DNA of 64,000 nucleotides from Sulfitobacter sp. DFL-14 (GTDB lineage: Bacteria > Pseudomonadota > Alphaproteobacteria > Rhodobacterales > Rhodobacteraceae). This document shows positions 16,418 to 24,825 of this stretch, one piece after another. Numbering within the stretch: position 1 is the first letter of the stretch; every line of letters begins with the position of its first letter. A program made the position numbers and the translations under genes. The notes under the pieces are model-generated. The model saw nothing but the letters and a program-made list of their open reading frames with translations, did not search any database and was not told where the DNA came from. The DNA lies in assembly GCF_003335585.1 (NCBI RefSeq), contig NZ_QBFD01000046.1:31165-95164 (forward strand), read 5' to 3'.

Positions 16418-16840
16418 ATGAAACAGGAAGTTTTCCTGCCGGACAATTATTCACCGGCTGAAGATGAACCATTCATGAATGACAAGCAGCTGGAGTATTT
16501 TCGTCGCAAGCTGCTGAACTGGAAATCCGAATTGCTGGCAGGCAGCCGCGACACCATCGAAGGGTTGCAGGACGGCACAAGGAACATTCCGGACGTGGCC
16601 GACCGGGCAAGCGAAGAGACCGACCGCGCGCTTGAATTGCGCACGCGTGACCGTGCGCGCAAGCTGGTGGGCAAGATCGACGCGGCCCTGCGCCGGATCG
16701 ACGAGGGGGAGTTCGGTTATTGCTCGGTGACGGGCGAACCGATCTCGCTCAAGCGGCTGGATGCGCGGCCCATCGCGACGATGAGCCTGGAAGCGCAGGA
16801 AAAGCACGAGCGCCGCGAAAAGGTGCACCGCGACGATTGA
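16418..16840 (+). CDS. dksA: RNA polymerase-binding factor DksA (single-cysteine type)
   Basis: A 140-residue secondary-channel factor that works with ppGpp to reset transcription. The coiled-coil tip DVADRA (near 62-67) matches the DxxDxA needed for activity. The zinc-finger region has only one Cys, in FGYCSVTGEPISLKRLDARP, instead of the four of E. coli DksA; I recall that the Rhodobacter sphaeroides homologue is also cysteine-poor and functional. Start ATG at 16418 (MKQEVFLPDNY) with GAGGGAC upstream is preferred to 16385. A strong terminator follows. Confidence 0.93.
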   Translation: MKQEVFLPDNYSPAEDEPFMNDKQLEYFRRKLLNWKSELLAGSRDTIEGLQDGTRNIPDVADRASEETDRALELRTRDRARKLVGKIDAALRRIDEGEFGYCSVTGEPISLKRLDARPIATMSLEAQEKHERREKVHRDD

Positions 16841-16868
16841 GCGGGGCGTCAAAGCAGGCAATCCAATC

Positions 16869-16894
16869 CGCCGGGGCAAATGCCCCGGCGTTTT
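16869..16894 (+). terminator. Intrinsic terminator of dksA
   Basis: CGCCGGGGCA (16869-16878) and TGCCCCGGCG (16881-16890) form a 10-bp stem, followed by TTTT. Confidence 0.8.
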
Positions 16895-16907
16895 CATATG
16901 AGGCTGG

Positions 16908-18068
16908 ATGCGGATTTCAAATGCCATCGTGATCGGTGCCGGGATCGGCGGGCTGGCGGCCGCTGCGGCCCTGGCGCGGCGCGGTGTTGCGGTGACGCTG
17001 CTGGAGCAGGCCGACAGGCTGGGCGAAGTCGGCGCGGGCCTGCAGGTCAGCCCCAATGGCATGGCGGTCCTGCGGGCCCTCGGGCTGGAACCGGAGCTGC
17101 GCCGCAAGCAGGCGGTGGCGGGCCGCGCGGTTGTGCTGCAGACCGAGACCGGCCGCGAGGTGGCACGGCTCGACCTAGCGCGCCTGCGCCCCGACCAACC
17201 CTATTGCTTCTTGCACCGTGCCGATCTGGTCGACATGCTGGCCGGTCTGGCCCGGCGCGCCAATGTCAGCTTTGAATTCGGCGCGAAAGTGGCGAGCGTG
17301 CGGCCCGGCACCCTGCCGCAGGTGCAGCTTGCCGGGGGCGGCACAAGGCGCGCAGAGGTGGTGGTGGCCGCGGATGGCATCCATTCCGTCGCGCGCTCTG
17401 TCTTGAACGGGGCGGACAAGGCGGCTTTCACCGGGCAGGTGGCCTGGCGCGCTTTGGTCCCGAACCATATGGGCCACCCGGCAGAGGCGCATGTGGCCAT
17501 GGGGCCGGGCCGCCATCTGGTCAGCTATCCGATCCGGGGTGCAAGCCATGTGAACCTTGTTGCGGTCGAGGAGCGTGACAACTGGGCGGCGGAGGGCTGG
17601 AACCATGCGGATGCGCCGGCGCATCTGCGCGCCGCCTTTGACGGGTTTTCCGGGCAGGCCGCAGAGATGATCGCGGCGGTGCGCGAGGTGACCCTTTGGG
17701 GGTTGCATCAGCATCCCGTGGCCGCGCATTGGCATCAGGACGGGATTGTCCTGCTGGGGGATGCGGCCCATCCGACGCTGCCGTTTCTGGCCCAGGGGGC
17801 CAATATGGCGCTGGAAGACGCCTGGGTTCTGGCCGGGGCGCTGACCGGGCGCGGGCAGGCGGGTCTGGCCTCTTATCAGGCTGCCCGGCAGCCCCGGGTC
17901 CGCCGGGTGATCGCGGCGGCCTCACGCAATGCCTGGCGCTATCATCTGCGTCCGGGGCCTTTCCGCAGTGCTGCGCATCTGGGCCTCGGGCTGGTCAGCC
18001 GCCTGGCACCGGGCATGATGGTTGGCGGATTTGACTGGCTTTACGGGCATGACGTGACCCGGGCGTGA
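16908..18068 (+). CDS. FAD-dependent aromatic monooxygenase (salicylate hydroxylase/UbiH-like)
   Basis: A 386-residue class A flavoprotein monooxygenase. The ADP-binding fold VIGAGIGGLAAAAALARRG is at 8-26; the middle DG motif VVAADGIHSVARS is near 155; the second FAD motif GDAAHPTLPFLAQGANMALED is near 284-304. Such enzymes hydroxylate phenolic or heteroaromatic acids with NAD(P)H. Start ATG at 16908 has GAGG five bases upstream. No catabolic neighbours point to the substrate, so only the class is sure. Confidence 0.88.
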   Translation: MRISNAIVIGAGIGGLAAAAALARRGVAVTLLEQADRLGEVGAGLQVSPNGMAVLRALGLEPELRRKQAVAGRAVVLQTETGREVARLDLARLRPDQPYCFLHRADLVDMLAGLARRANVSFEFGAKVASVRPGTLPQVQLAGGGTRRAEVVVAADGIHSVARSVLNGADKAAFTGQVAWRALVPNHMGHPAEAHVAMGPGRHLVSYPIRGASHVNLVAVEERDNWAAEGWNHADAPAHLRAAFDGFSGQAAEMIAAVREVTLWGLHQHPVAAHWHQDGIVLLGDAAHPTLPFLAQGANMALEDAWVLAGALTGRGQAGLASYQAARQPRVRRVIAAASRNAWRYHLRPGPFRSAAHLGLGLVSRLAPGMMVGGFDWLYGHDVTRA

Positions 18069-18151
18069 TCTGAAGGCCTGCGCTGCGCGCAGATTACATT
18101 ATGGATTTTTGCTGCGGGATGGATCTCGCTGCGGGCCCACCATCCCAGGAA

Positions 18152-18309
18152 GGTCTGGCACCCCCCTTGATTGATCTCTTTCATGGCACCATCCGCCCGT
18201 CTTCCCAAGCACAATAGCCGTCTCCCCCTGCGGGGGCCCCTCGGCGATTGTGCTTGGCAATCCGGTCGTCTGGCGCCCTGACGTTCTCAAGCAAGGGCGG
18301 CGCCAGACC
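18152..18309. repeat. 158-bp TIR-bounded, highly structured element
   Basis: Ends are inverted copies, GGTCTGGCACC (18152-18162) and GGCGCCAGACC (18299-18309), one mismatch. Inside are CCAAGCACAATAGCCG (18205-18220) pairing 15/16 with CGGCGATTGTGCTTGG (18242-18257), with a nested CCCCC-TGC-GGGGG (18224-18236), and a 10-bp stem GTCTGGCGCC (18268-18277) / GGCGCCAGAC (18299-18308). It lies between convergent genes (monooxygenase + and cupin -). It could be a MITE-like element, a bidirectional terminator or a structured RNA; a relic ORF runs through it on the minus strand. Confidence 0.55.
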
Positions 18310-18316
18310 AGGGATG

Positions 18317-18733
18317 TCAGCGGGGAATGTCGAAGCCGGGGGGCGCGAGGGTGAAGCCTTCGAACTGGAAGCCGGGAGAGACGGTGCAGCTGACCAGGGT
18401 GTAATCGCCGGTGCTGCGCGCGGCCTGCCAGTGGTTTTCCGGCACGATCACCTGTGGCGCGCCCTGCGACAGATCCGGGGTCAGCAGGTGATCGCGCGCG
18501 GGCCCTGCATCGGTTGCGGACAGCGACAGGACCAGCGGTGCGCCCGCGTGGTAGAGCCAGATCTCGGTTGCATCGACCCGGTGCCAATGGCTGCGCTCGC
18601 CCGCCTTCAGCAGGAAATAGATGCAGGTGCCGCTGGGGCGGCCCGCGTTCCCGGCCACCCAGGTCTGGCGGTAATGGCCGCCCTCCGGATGCGGGGCTAG
18701 GTCGAGCTGCGCGATGATCTGGTCGGCGGTCAT
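18317..18733 (-). CDS. Cupin domain protein (DUF985/YML079w-like)
   Basis: A 138-residue single cupin. Diagnostic segments: PHPEGGHYRQTW at 13-24, YFLLKAGERSHWHRVDATEIW near 39-59 (motif 1), and the C-terminal SCTVSPGFQFEGFTL (motif 2). The pattern is that of DUF985, a small soluble beta-barrel of unknown role in many bacteria and yeast. ATG at 18733, 11 nt downstream of the GNAT gene, so the two are likely co-transcribed. Confidence 0.88.
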   Translation of the reverse strand: MTADQIIAQLDLAPHPEGGHYRQTWVAGNAGRPSGTCIYFLLKAGERSHWHRVDATEIWLYHAGAPLVLSLSATDAGPARDHLLTPDLSQGAPQVIVPENHWQAARSTGDYTLVSCTVSPGFQFEGFTLAPPGFDIPR

Positions 18734-18744
18734 GGGCAGGCCTC

Positions 18745-19266
18745 TCAGTTCAGCGGATATTCGAAAAACAGCAGATGGGGCAGGGCTTCTTCCGGGAGCG
18801 GCTGGTAGGGTCCGCGTGCCTTGAACCCCAGCGCAAGATAGAGCGGGCCCGCCGCGGGCAGGCTGCGCGAGGTGTCAAGCACGACGCGGGTGAAACCATC
18901 CGCGCGGGCCTGATCCAGCAGGGCGCGGCAGATCGTCTTGGCCAATCCCGCGCCGCGCGCGGCCGGGCTGACGAAAACGCGTTTGATCTCGGATGTCTGT
19001 CCGTCCAGCGGATGCGACATGCCGCAGGCGACGGGGCTGCCCTCTGCGGATCTTGCCAGCAGGATCACACCTTTTGGCCGGGCGTGGATCACCGGCAGCT
19101 CCGCCATCAGCGCCTCGTATTTGGGCACCGGATAGAAGGTTTCGGTGATGTCCCGGTCTTTCGGCGAATTGGCGACCAGGGTGGCGCGGTAATCCCAGCA
19201 CAGGGCGACCACCGCCGCGAGGTCAGCGGGGGTGGTCGCCTGAACGATGCTGTAACTCTCAGCCAC
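18745..19266 (-). CDS. GNAT family N-acetyltransferase
   Basis: About 173 residues. The acetyl-CoA binding motif A, VFVSPAARGAGLAKTICRAL (near 95-114), is followed by the TRVVLDTSRSLPAAGPLYLALGF region typical of GNATs. The start is uncertain: GTG at 19266 lies inside the last codons of eno (8-nt overlap) with a weak ribosome-binding site; TTG at 19305 has GAGGAA upstream but would lie well inside eno. Substrate unknown. Same strand as eno and cupin, so it is probably read from the eno transcript. Confidence 0.82.
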   Translation of the reverse strand: MAESYSIVQATTPADLAAVVALCWDYRATLVANSPKDRDITETFYPVPKYEALMAELPVIHARPKGVILLARSAEGSPVACGMSHPLDGQTSEIKRVFVSPAARGAGLAKTICRALLDQARADGFTRVVLDTSRSLPAAGPLYLALGFKARGPYQPLPEEALPHLLFFEYPLN

Positions 19267-20536
19267 GCAGGATGTCGCGGCCCGCGTATTCGGCCGTTTC
19301 ACCAAGCGATTCCTCGATCCGGATCAACTGGTTGTACTTTGCCAGCCGGTCGGAGCGCGCGAGGCTGCCGGTCTTGATCTGGCCGCAGTTGGTGGCAACC
19401 GCAAGATCCGCGATGGTGGCATCCTCGGTCTCGCCCGAGCGGTGCGACATCACATTGGTGAACCCCGCGCGATGCGCCATCTCGACGGCTTTCAGCGTTT
19501 CGGTCAGCGTGCCGATCTGGTTGACCTTGACCAGCATGGAATTGGCCGAGCCGCGCTTGATCCCTTCGGCAAGGCGGGCAGGGTTGGTCACGAAAAGATC
19601 GTCGCCCACCAGCTGCACCTTGTCGCCCAGACGCGCGGTCAGCGCCGCCCAGCCGTCCCAGTCATCCTCCGACATGCCATCCTCGATCGAGATGATCGGG
19701 TAATCGGCCACCAGGGCGGCGAGGTAATCGACGTTTTCAGCCGAGCTCAGCTTCTTGCCTTCGCCCGCCAGGGTATAGACGCCGGACTGGTAATATTCGG
19801 TGGCGGCACAATCGAGCGCGAGATACATGTCCTCGCCCGGTCTGTAGCCTGCTTTTTCGATGGATTTCAGAATGAAATCAAGCGCGTCGCGGGTGGAGCT
19901 GATGTTGGGGGCAAAGCCGCCCTCGTCGCCGACACCGGTGGCCAGACCCGCCGCCGAGAGTTCCTTTTTCAGGGTGTGAAAGACTTCGGCCCCCATGCGC
20001 ACGGCGTCGCGGATGTTTTCCGCGGCAACCGGCATGATCATGAATTCCTGGATGTCGATGGGGTTGTCGGCATGTTCGCCGCCGTTGATGATGTTCATCA
20101 TCGGCACCGGCAGAACCCGGGCCGAGGTGCCGCCGACATAGCGGTAAAGCGGTTGCGTGCAGAAATCCGCCGCCGCCTTGGCCGCGGCCAGGGACACGCC
20201 CAGGATCGCATTGGCGCCCAGGCGGCTCTTGTTCTCGGTGCCGTCCAGCTCGATCATCATCGAGTCGATTTCGACCTGTTCGGTGGCGTCGATGCCCACC
20301 AGCGCCTCGGCGATTTCGCCGTTCACGGCGGCGCAGGCCTCCAGCACGCCCTTGCCCATGTAGCGGGCCTGGTCGCCGTCGCGGCGCTCGACCGCCTCAT
20401 AGGCCCCGGTGGAGGCGCCCGAGGGCACGGCGGCGCGGCCCATGGTGCCATCTTCGAGGATCACGTCGACCTCGACCGTGGGGTTGCCCCGGCTGTCCAG
20501 GATTTCGCGGGCATGGATGTCGATGATGGTGCTCAT
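19259..20536 (-). CDS. eno: Enolase
   Basis: A 425-residue enolase (phosphopyruvate hydratase) for the 2-phosphoglycerate to PEP step of glycolysis; cytosolic homodimer, also an RNA-degradosome component in some bacteria. Signatures: MSTIIDIHAREILDSRGNPT at the N-terminus, SGASTGAYEAVERRDGD near 38-54, the LVGDDLFVTN loop near 308-317 and LVKVNQIGTLTET near 331-343. ATG 20536 with AGGA upstream is chosen; a longer frame upstream lacks homology. The 387-bp region before it contains the TGACATGTC array. Confidence 0.98.
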   Translation of the reverse strand: MSTIIDIHAREILDSRGNPTVEVDVILEDGTMGRAAVPSGASTGAYEAVERRDGDQARYMGKGVLEACAAVNGEIAEALVGIDATEQVEIDSMMIELDGTENKSRLGANAILGVSLAAAKAAADFCTQPLYRYVGGTSARVLPVPMMNIINGGEHADNPIDIQEFMIMPVAAENIRDAVRMGAEVFHTLKKELSAAGLATGVGDEGGFAPNISSTRDALDFILKSIEKAGYRPGEDMYLALDCAATEYYQSGVYTLAGEGKKLSSAENVDYLAALVADYPIISIEDGMSEDDWDGWAALTARLGDKVQLVGDDLFVTNPARLAEGIKRGSANSMLVKVNQIGTLTETLKAVEMAHRAGFTNVMSHRSGETEDATIADLAVATNCGQIKTGSLARSDRLAKYNQLIRIEESLGETAEYAGRDILRG

Positions 20537-20923
20537 GAGATGTCCTAAGGTAAATGGCTTTGAGCGGGTTTTAGCGGCATGGGGCCGGGATGAAAAGAAG
20601 GCTTTGCGGGTGAGCGTCAGCGGGTAGCCCCGCGTCGGCGGACAGGGGGGCGGACAGGGGGGGCAAAGGAGCCTCGGCTTGCCGGGGATTCGCGGTGCCG
20701 TCAAAGGCATGCAAAAAGCACGCTAAAGCGCTTCGGAATGTTTCAAGCCTATCCCGAAACGCTGTAATGCCTGCAAGTGCTTGCGATGTTTGCCATCCCG
20801 AAATGATGACATGTCATTTTTGACATGTCTTCGGTGACATGTCTTGCATGACATGTCGTCCTTGATCTCGTCCCTTGCGGACATTTCGTCCCTGGCGGCT
20901 CAGGCCGCGGCATCGTCATGCGC
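20537..20923. other. 387-bp region upstream of eno with a 14-bp iterated box array
   Basis: This stretch holds no gene. Next to eno lies C/G-rich DNA; around 20720-20770 is an AT-rich segment (AAAGCACGCTAAAGCGCTTC) that may include the eno promoter; 20807-20857 holds four TGACATGTC boxes. A looser GGACATTTCGTCC near 20879 may be a decayed further copy. Confidence 0.5.
20807..20857. promoter_or_regulatory. Four TGACATGTC boxes at exact 14-bp period
   Basis: TGACATGTC starts at 20807, 20821, 20835 and 20849, each an almost perfect palindrome (first copy ATGACATGTCAT). Spacers are 5 nt and differ (e.g. ATTTT, TTCGG, TTGCA). The 14-bp period places neighbouring boxes on rotated helical faces, as in multimer-binding or iteron-like arrays. 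It lies ~270 bp upstream of eno and 67 bp past the stop of the DMT gene (both minus strand), so control of eno is the simplest reading. The binding protein is unknown. Confidence 0.6.
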
Positions 20924-21793
20924 TCAGGGCAGCACGCCGATCCTACGCTCGCGCCAGACCGTGTAGATGCCCGACAGCACGATCACCGCCGCGCCGATCA
21001 ATGTCAGCGCATCGGGGCTTTCGCCAAAGACCGTCACGCCGATGACCAGCGCGAACAGCAGCCGCGCATAGCGGAACGGGGTCACGAAACTGACCTGGCC
21101 CACGCGCATCGCCGCGACGATGGCATAATAGGCCAGGATGCCGACGCTCATGCCGCTCAGGAAATAGACCCATTCGATCCCGCGCGGCAGCACGAAGGTA
21201 TCACCCTGCGCGGCCATCAGGATCAGCCCCGCCGGGACCACCACGGCGAATCCCAGAAAGCTGAGCTGCATGGTGGAAAAGACCGCCGGCGTGCGCCGGG
21301 TCGCCAGATCGCGCATTGCCAGGGCAAAGACCGCGCCCACCGCCAGCAGCGACAGCATCTGGAAACTCTCCATGCCGGGCCGGATGATCAGCAGCACGCC
21401 CAGCAGCCCCGCGATGATCGCGCTCCAGCGCCGCCAGCCGACCGCTTCACCCAGAAACAGCGCCGCCCCCAGGGTGACCACCAGCGGCGTGGCCTGAAGG
21501 ATCGCCGAGGCGCTGGAAATCGGCGTCAGCACGATGGCAGAGACAAAGCACATCGTGCCGATGATTTCCCCCAGCGCGCGCAGGGCGATGGGCAGGTTCA
21601 GCATGTCGCGGCTCAGCGGTTTGCGCCCCTGTGCAAGGACAGCGCCGCCAAAGACCAGCGCGCCGCCAAGCCCCAGCATGACCAGAATCTGCCCGACGCT
21701 CAGCGCATCGGCCAGCAGCTTGATGAACATGTCCTCAAAGGCAAAGCCCAGCATCGACAGCACCATCAGCGCCGCGCCGCGAAAATTGTCCAT
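20924..21793 (-). CDS. DMT-family (EamA) transporter
   Basis: A 289-residue, ten-helix inner-membrane protein with two EamA repeats: the first begins FRGAALMVLSMLGFAFEDMFIKLLAD, the second starts near 145 (SFLGFAVVVPAGLILMAA). EamA carriers usually export metabolites or amino acids; no substrate is indicated. ATG at 21793 with AAAGGACGG upstream; the longer open frame to 21979 has no family features. Divergent from the AbrB-family gene across 98 bp. Confidence 0.88.
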   Translation of the reverse strand: MDNFRGAALMVLSMLGFAFEDMFIKLLADALSVGQILVMLGLGGALVFGGAVLAQGRKPLSRDMLNLPIALRALGEIIGTMCFVSAIVLTPISSASAILQATPLVVTLGAALFLGEAVGWRRWSAIIAGLLGVLLIIRPGMESFQMLSLLAVGAVFALAMRDLATRRTPAVFSTMQLSFLGFAVVVPAGLILMAAQGDTFVLPRGIEWVYFLSGMSVGILAYYAIVAAMRVGQVSFVTPFRYARLLFALVIGVTVFGESPDALTLIGAAVIVLSGIYTVWRERRIGVLP

Positions 21794-21891
21794 GATGCCG
21801 TCCTTTGCCAGTTGCCGCACCGTTGCCCGGTTTTTGTGCAAAGGACAAGGGACGGCTGGCAGGCGCGCATCTGCGATGATAGCTGTCGGCC

Positions 21892-22950
21892 ATGCGCTGG
21901 CCAAACATGACCCTCCCGCCACTGGTAACCTTGCTGACACTTGCTGTCGGCGCCTTTGGTGCCGCTGCGGCCTGGGCAATGTCCGCGCCGATCTTCATCC
22001 TGCTGGGGCCTGCGGTGGCGGTCTCGCTGGCCGGGCTGGCGGGGCTACGCACCGGGGTCGACCTGCGGCTGCGCGATGCCTGCTTTGTGGTGCTGGGCAT
22101 TGCCGTGGGCGCGGGCTTTGACAGCGACGCATTGGGCGCGATGCTGCGCTGGCCGCTGGCCTTCGTGCTGATGGCGCTGGTGCTCTGGCTGATCCTTGTG
22201 GCCAGCCGCGCGGTGCTGACCCGGCACTTCGGTTTCGACGGACGCTCGGCGCTGCTGGCAGCCGCTCCGGGGCACCTCAGCTTTGTCATCGCCATCGCGG
22301 CGGACAGCGGGCTGGATGTGCCGCGCGTCTCCATCGTCCAGTCGGTGCGCCTGCTGGCGCTGACGCTGGTGGTGCCCTTTGTCGCCATCGCACTGGGGGT
22401 CGAGGTTTCGGGCAATATCGCCCCGCAGGGGCAGGCGATGGGCCTTGGCACCCTTGCCATGCTCGCGCTGGTCTCGCTCGGGCTGGGGCAGGTCTTTGCC
22501 GGGCTGTCGGTGCCCGCGCCGCTGCTGCTGGGGGCGATGGTCGCCTCTGCCCTGGGGCATTTGACGGGGCTTGCCACGGGGGTGCTGCCGGGCTGGCTGA
22601 TCCAGCCTGCCTATCTGGTGCTTGGCGCGCTGATCGGCACCCGGTTCTCCGGCGTGACACCCGCCCTGCTGATGCAGGGGCTGGGCGCGGGGCTGATGGT
22701 GACGGCGGTTGCCGTCGGGGTTGCGGGGCTGGGCGCGCTGCCGGTGGCGCTGGCACTGGGCATGCCGCTGGCCCATGTGCTGGTGGCCTTTGCCCCCGGC
22801 GGGCTTGAGACGATGATCGCTCTCGGCGTGGTGCTGGGGGTGGTTCCCGGCTTTGTCGCGGCCTGCCACATCGCGCGACTGCTGGTGCTGACCGTGCTGC
22901 TGCCCCTGATGCTGGGCCGCCGGACCCCGGCGGCAGAGGGCTGCCCGTAG
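21892..22950 (+). CDS. AbrB-family (PF05145) integral membrane protein
   Basis: A 352-residue, highly hydrophobic protein made of two homologous halves of about five membrane segments. Repeated features include APGHLSFVIAIAADSG near 124-139 in the first half and the matching FAPGGLETMIALGVVLG near 301-317 in the second. Older annotations call this family an ammonia monooxygenase or AbrB regulator by database inheritance; neither fits a multispanning protein, and a transporter is more likely. Start ATG at 21892. Convergent with the NYN gene. Confidence 0.82.
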   Translation: MRWPNMTLPPLVTLLTLAVGAFGAAAAWAMSAPIFILLGPAVAVSLAGLAGLRTGVDLRLRDACFVVLGIAVGAGFDSDALGAMLRWPLAFVLMALVLWLILVASRAVLTRHFGFDGRSALLAAAPGHLSFVIAIAADSGLDVPRVSIVQSVRLLALTLVVPFVAIALGVEVSGNIAPQGQAMGLGTLAMLALVSLGLGQVFAGLSVPAPLLLGAMVASALGHLTGLATGVLPGWLIQPAYLVLGALIGTRFSGVTPALLMQGLGAGLMVTAVAVGVAGLGALPVALALGMPLAHVLVAFAPGGLETMIALGVVLGVVPGFVAACHIARLLVLTVLLPLMLGRRTPAAEGCP

Positions 22951-23017
22951 CGAACGACGCGCGGTCAGATGATCAAATTTAAGTTAATCAATAGGTTCGC
23001 CGCAGGGAACCCCATGA

Positions 23018-23034
23018 CGCAGGCTCTGCCTGCG
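23018..23034. terminator. Hairpin between convergent genes
   Basis: CGCAGGC-TCT-GCCTGCG, perfect 7 bp, between the AbrB-family gene (+) and the NYN gene (-). No clear U-tract. Confidence 0.4.
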
Positions 23035-23090
23035 CCGTCCTCTCAGTTTTCCATCCAGCCGGCCCAGGGCGCCCCCGGTGGCGTGGTGAG

Positions 23091-23813
23091 CTAATTCTTC
23101 GGTCGGATCACCAGCCGGTTGCCGTTCTTCTCGGTCTCCAGCGCGGTCAATGCCGCGACCAGCGCGCTCAGCTTGGAATGGCCATAGGTCCGCGTGTCAA
23201 AGTCCGGGTGGCTGGCCTGTATGGCCTGTCCGACCTGGCCAAGGTTGTACCAGCCGTCCTCGGCGTCGATCTTGTCCATCGCCTCTTCGAACAGCGGCAG
23301 GGCCTTGTCGGCCTTGGCATTGCTCTCCCTGACGGTCTTGGGCGCATCCGGGTCGGGGATGTTCTCGATCAGGATGAAGCGGTTATAGACATTGCGCAGC
23401 GCCGGGTTGGTCTTGGCCTCGCCGATGCCGATCACCGTCAGCCCGTCCTCGCGCAGGCGGTTCACCAATGCGGTGAAATCGCTGTCCGAGGAGACAATGA
23501 CAAAGGCGTCGAACTTGCCACCATGCAGGATGTCCATGGCATGGATCACCAGACCGATGTCGGTGGCGTTCTTGCCGGTGGAATTCGAGGTTTCCTGGTG
23601 CGCCACCAGACCCAGCTCGTGAATCGGCTGCTTCCAACCCTTCAGATGCGGGTTCGACCAATCCCCATAGACCCGCCGCAGTGCGGGCTCCCCGATGGAG
23701 GCAACCTCGCGCATGATCTTGGTGGCATGTTTGGCGGGCACATTGTCCGCGTCGATCAGCACCGCCAGCAGGGGGCGGTCGCGTGGCGCGGTATTGCGGA
23801 TTTGATCTGTCAT
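23091..23813 (-). CDS. NYN domain protein (LabA/DUF88-like) with C-terminal OST-HTH/LOTUS-like domain
   Basis: A 240-residue protein. The NYN (PIN-like ribonuclease) fold spans ~13-150: LLAVLIDADNVPAKHATKI with the first acidic pair, then KNATDIGLVIHAMDILHGGKFDAFVIVSSDSDFTALVNRLRE, which holds the conserved Asp residues. The C-terminal ~70 residues (EEAMDKIDAEDGWYNLGQVGQAI...THPDF-type) resemble an OST-HTH/LOTUS winged helix that binds RNA. Expected role: RNA-binding endonuclease. Start ATG at 23813; the ribosome-binding site is poor. Confidence 0.85.
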   Translation of the reverse strand: MTDQIRNTAPRDRPLLAVLIDADNVPAKHATKIMREVASIGEPALRRVYGDWSNPHLKGWKQPIHELGLVAHQETSNSTGKNATDIGLVIHAMDILHGGKFDAFVIVSSDSDFTALVNRLREDGLTVIGIGEAKTNPALRNVYNRFILIENIPDPDAPKTVRESNAKADKALPLFEEAMDKIDAEDGWYNLGQVGQAIQASHPDFDTRTYGHSKLSALVAALTALETEKNGNRLVIRPKN

Positions 23814-23900
23814 GCATGCGGTGTGGCAGAGCACCGGGGTGAAGTCTAGCGACTTGAGTCATCGGCAGCGGATCAGGCGGGCGGCGGCACCGGAGCGCGG

Positions 23901-24653
23901 TTATTCCGGGGCAGGGGAACGGGCAGGAGGCTGGGCCAGATCGTCCAGCCCCTGCCGCAGCGCCTCGGCCATGCCGGTCGCCTCCATATGCATGCGAAGG
24001 CGCTGGTTGTAGCCGCCCGGCGTGTTCAGGGCCTCCAGCAGGGCTGTGCTTGTCAGGCCCGAGAGGTTGGAGGCCACCAGCGCCCGCAGGAAGGCCTCCG
24101 CCTGCGTCTTGTCCGACACATGATCGCCCAGCCAGTCTGCCGCGTCCTGCAGCATCCGTGCGACGGGCGAAAGCACGGCCTGAGCGCAAAGATATGCCGA
24201 CAGTTCTTCCCCGGTCTGCAGCGGGAAGATGCTGTTCCGGGCGCCGAACAATTCGCCGACAAGGGCCTCGTCGCCCTGCATCATGACGGGTGTTCCGCCC
24301 TCGGCAATGCCGGGAAAGGGCATCATGATCGCCACCGCCCGCGCCGGGCGCACCATGGCATCGGCCTCAGCCAGGCTCGCCCCGGCCATGAAGGTGATGA
24401 TCCGCTGGTCTTTGCGAAAGGTGAGCGCGCCCAGAATCTCAGGCGCGGTTTCGGCCATCAGTCCCAGAAAGATCACATCGCTCGCATCCACGACGCCCTG
24501 ATTGCCCGCGATGCTGACATTCGCGAGGCTTTCAGCCAGGGCACTTGCATGGGCCGCGCTGCGTTCTGATACGGTGATCTGATGGCCATCCGCCGCAATG
24601 CCCCGGACCGCTGCGCTGGCAATCATGCCGCATCCTATGACGCCAATTCTCAT
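23901..24653 (-). CDS. ProC-like NAD(P)-binding reductase
   Basis: A 250-residue protein of the pyrroline-5-carboxylate reductase (P5CR/ProC) family: N-terminal Rossmann fold RIGVIGCGMIASAAVRGIAADG (2-23), then DVIFLGLMAETAPEIL near 58-73, and a helical C-terminal dimerisation domain (DKTQAEAFLRALVASNLSGLTSTA). The last part differs from canonical ProC, whose GSGPAY-type motif is not seen here, so the true substrate may be another imino or keto acid. Whether it makes proline is unproven. Confidence 0.72.
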   Translation of the reverse strand: MRIGVIGCGMIASAAVRGIAADGHQITVSERSAAHASALAESLANVSIAGNQGVVDASDVIFLGLMAETAPEILGALTFRKDQRIITFMAGASLAEADAMVRPARAVAIMMPFPGIAEGGTPVMMQGDEALVGELFGARNSIFPLQTGEELSAYLCAQAVLSPVARMLQDAADWLGDHVSDKTQAEAFLRALVASNLSGLTSTALLEALNTPGGYNQRLRMHMEATGMAEALRQGLDDLAQPPARSPAPE

Positions 24654-24825
24654 GGTGTCGGAGGTTAGATGAATTTGATTTCGGCGTCATCAAGTGATCG
24701 AAGATGGGGAACCGGATCGTCGGCGTAGCGCAGTGAAGGACGGGAAAGAGTCCATTTTACTGGATGCTGCGACGTGGACGAACTTCAGCAGTGCGCAGGA
24801 AACGGACGTTCGGCGCAGCGCTCGA

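Noticed and set aside
18099..18316. A minus-strand ORF running through the 158-bp structured element
   Set aside because: Its stem-loops explain the conserved look better; the frame overlaps the cupin gene and has no start signal.
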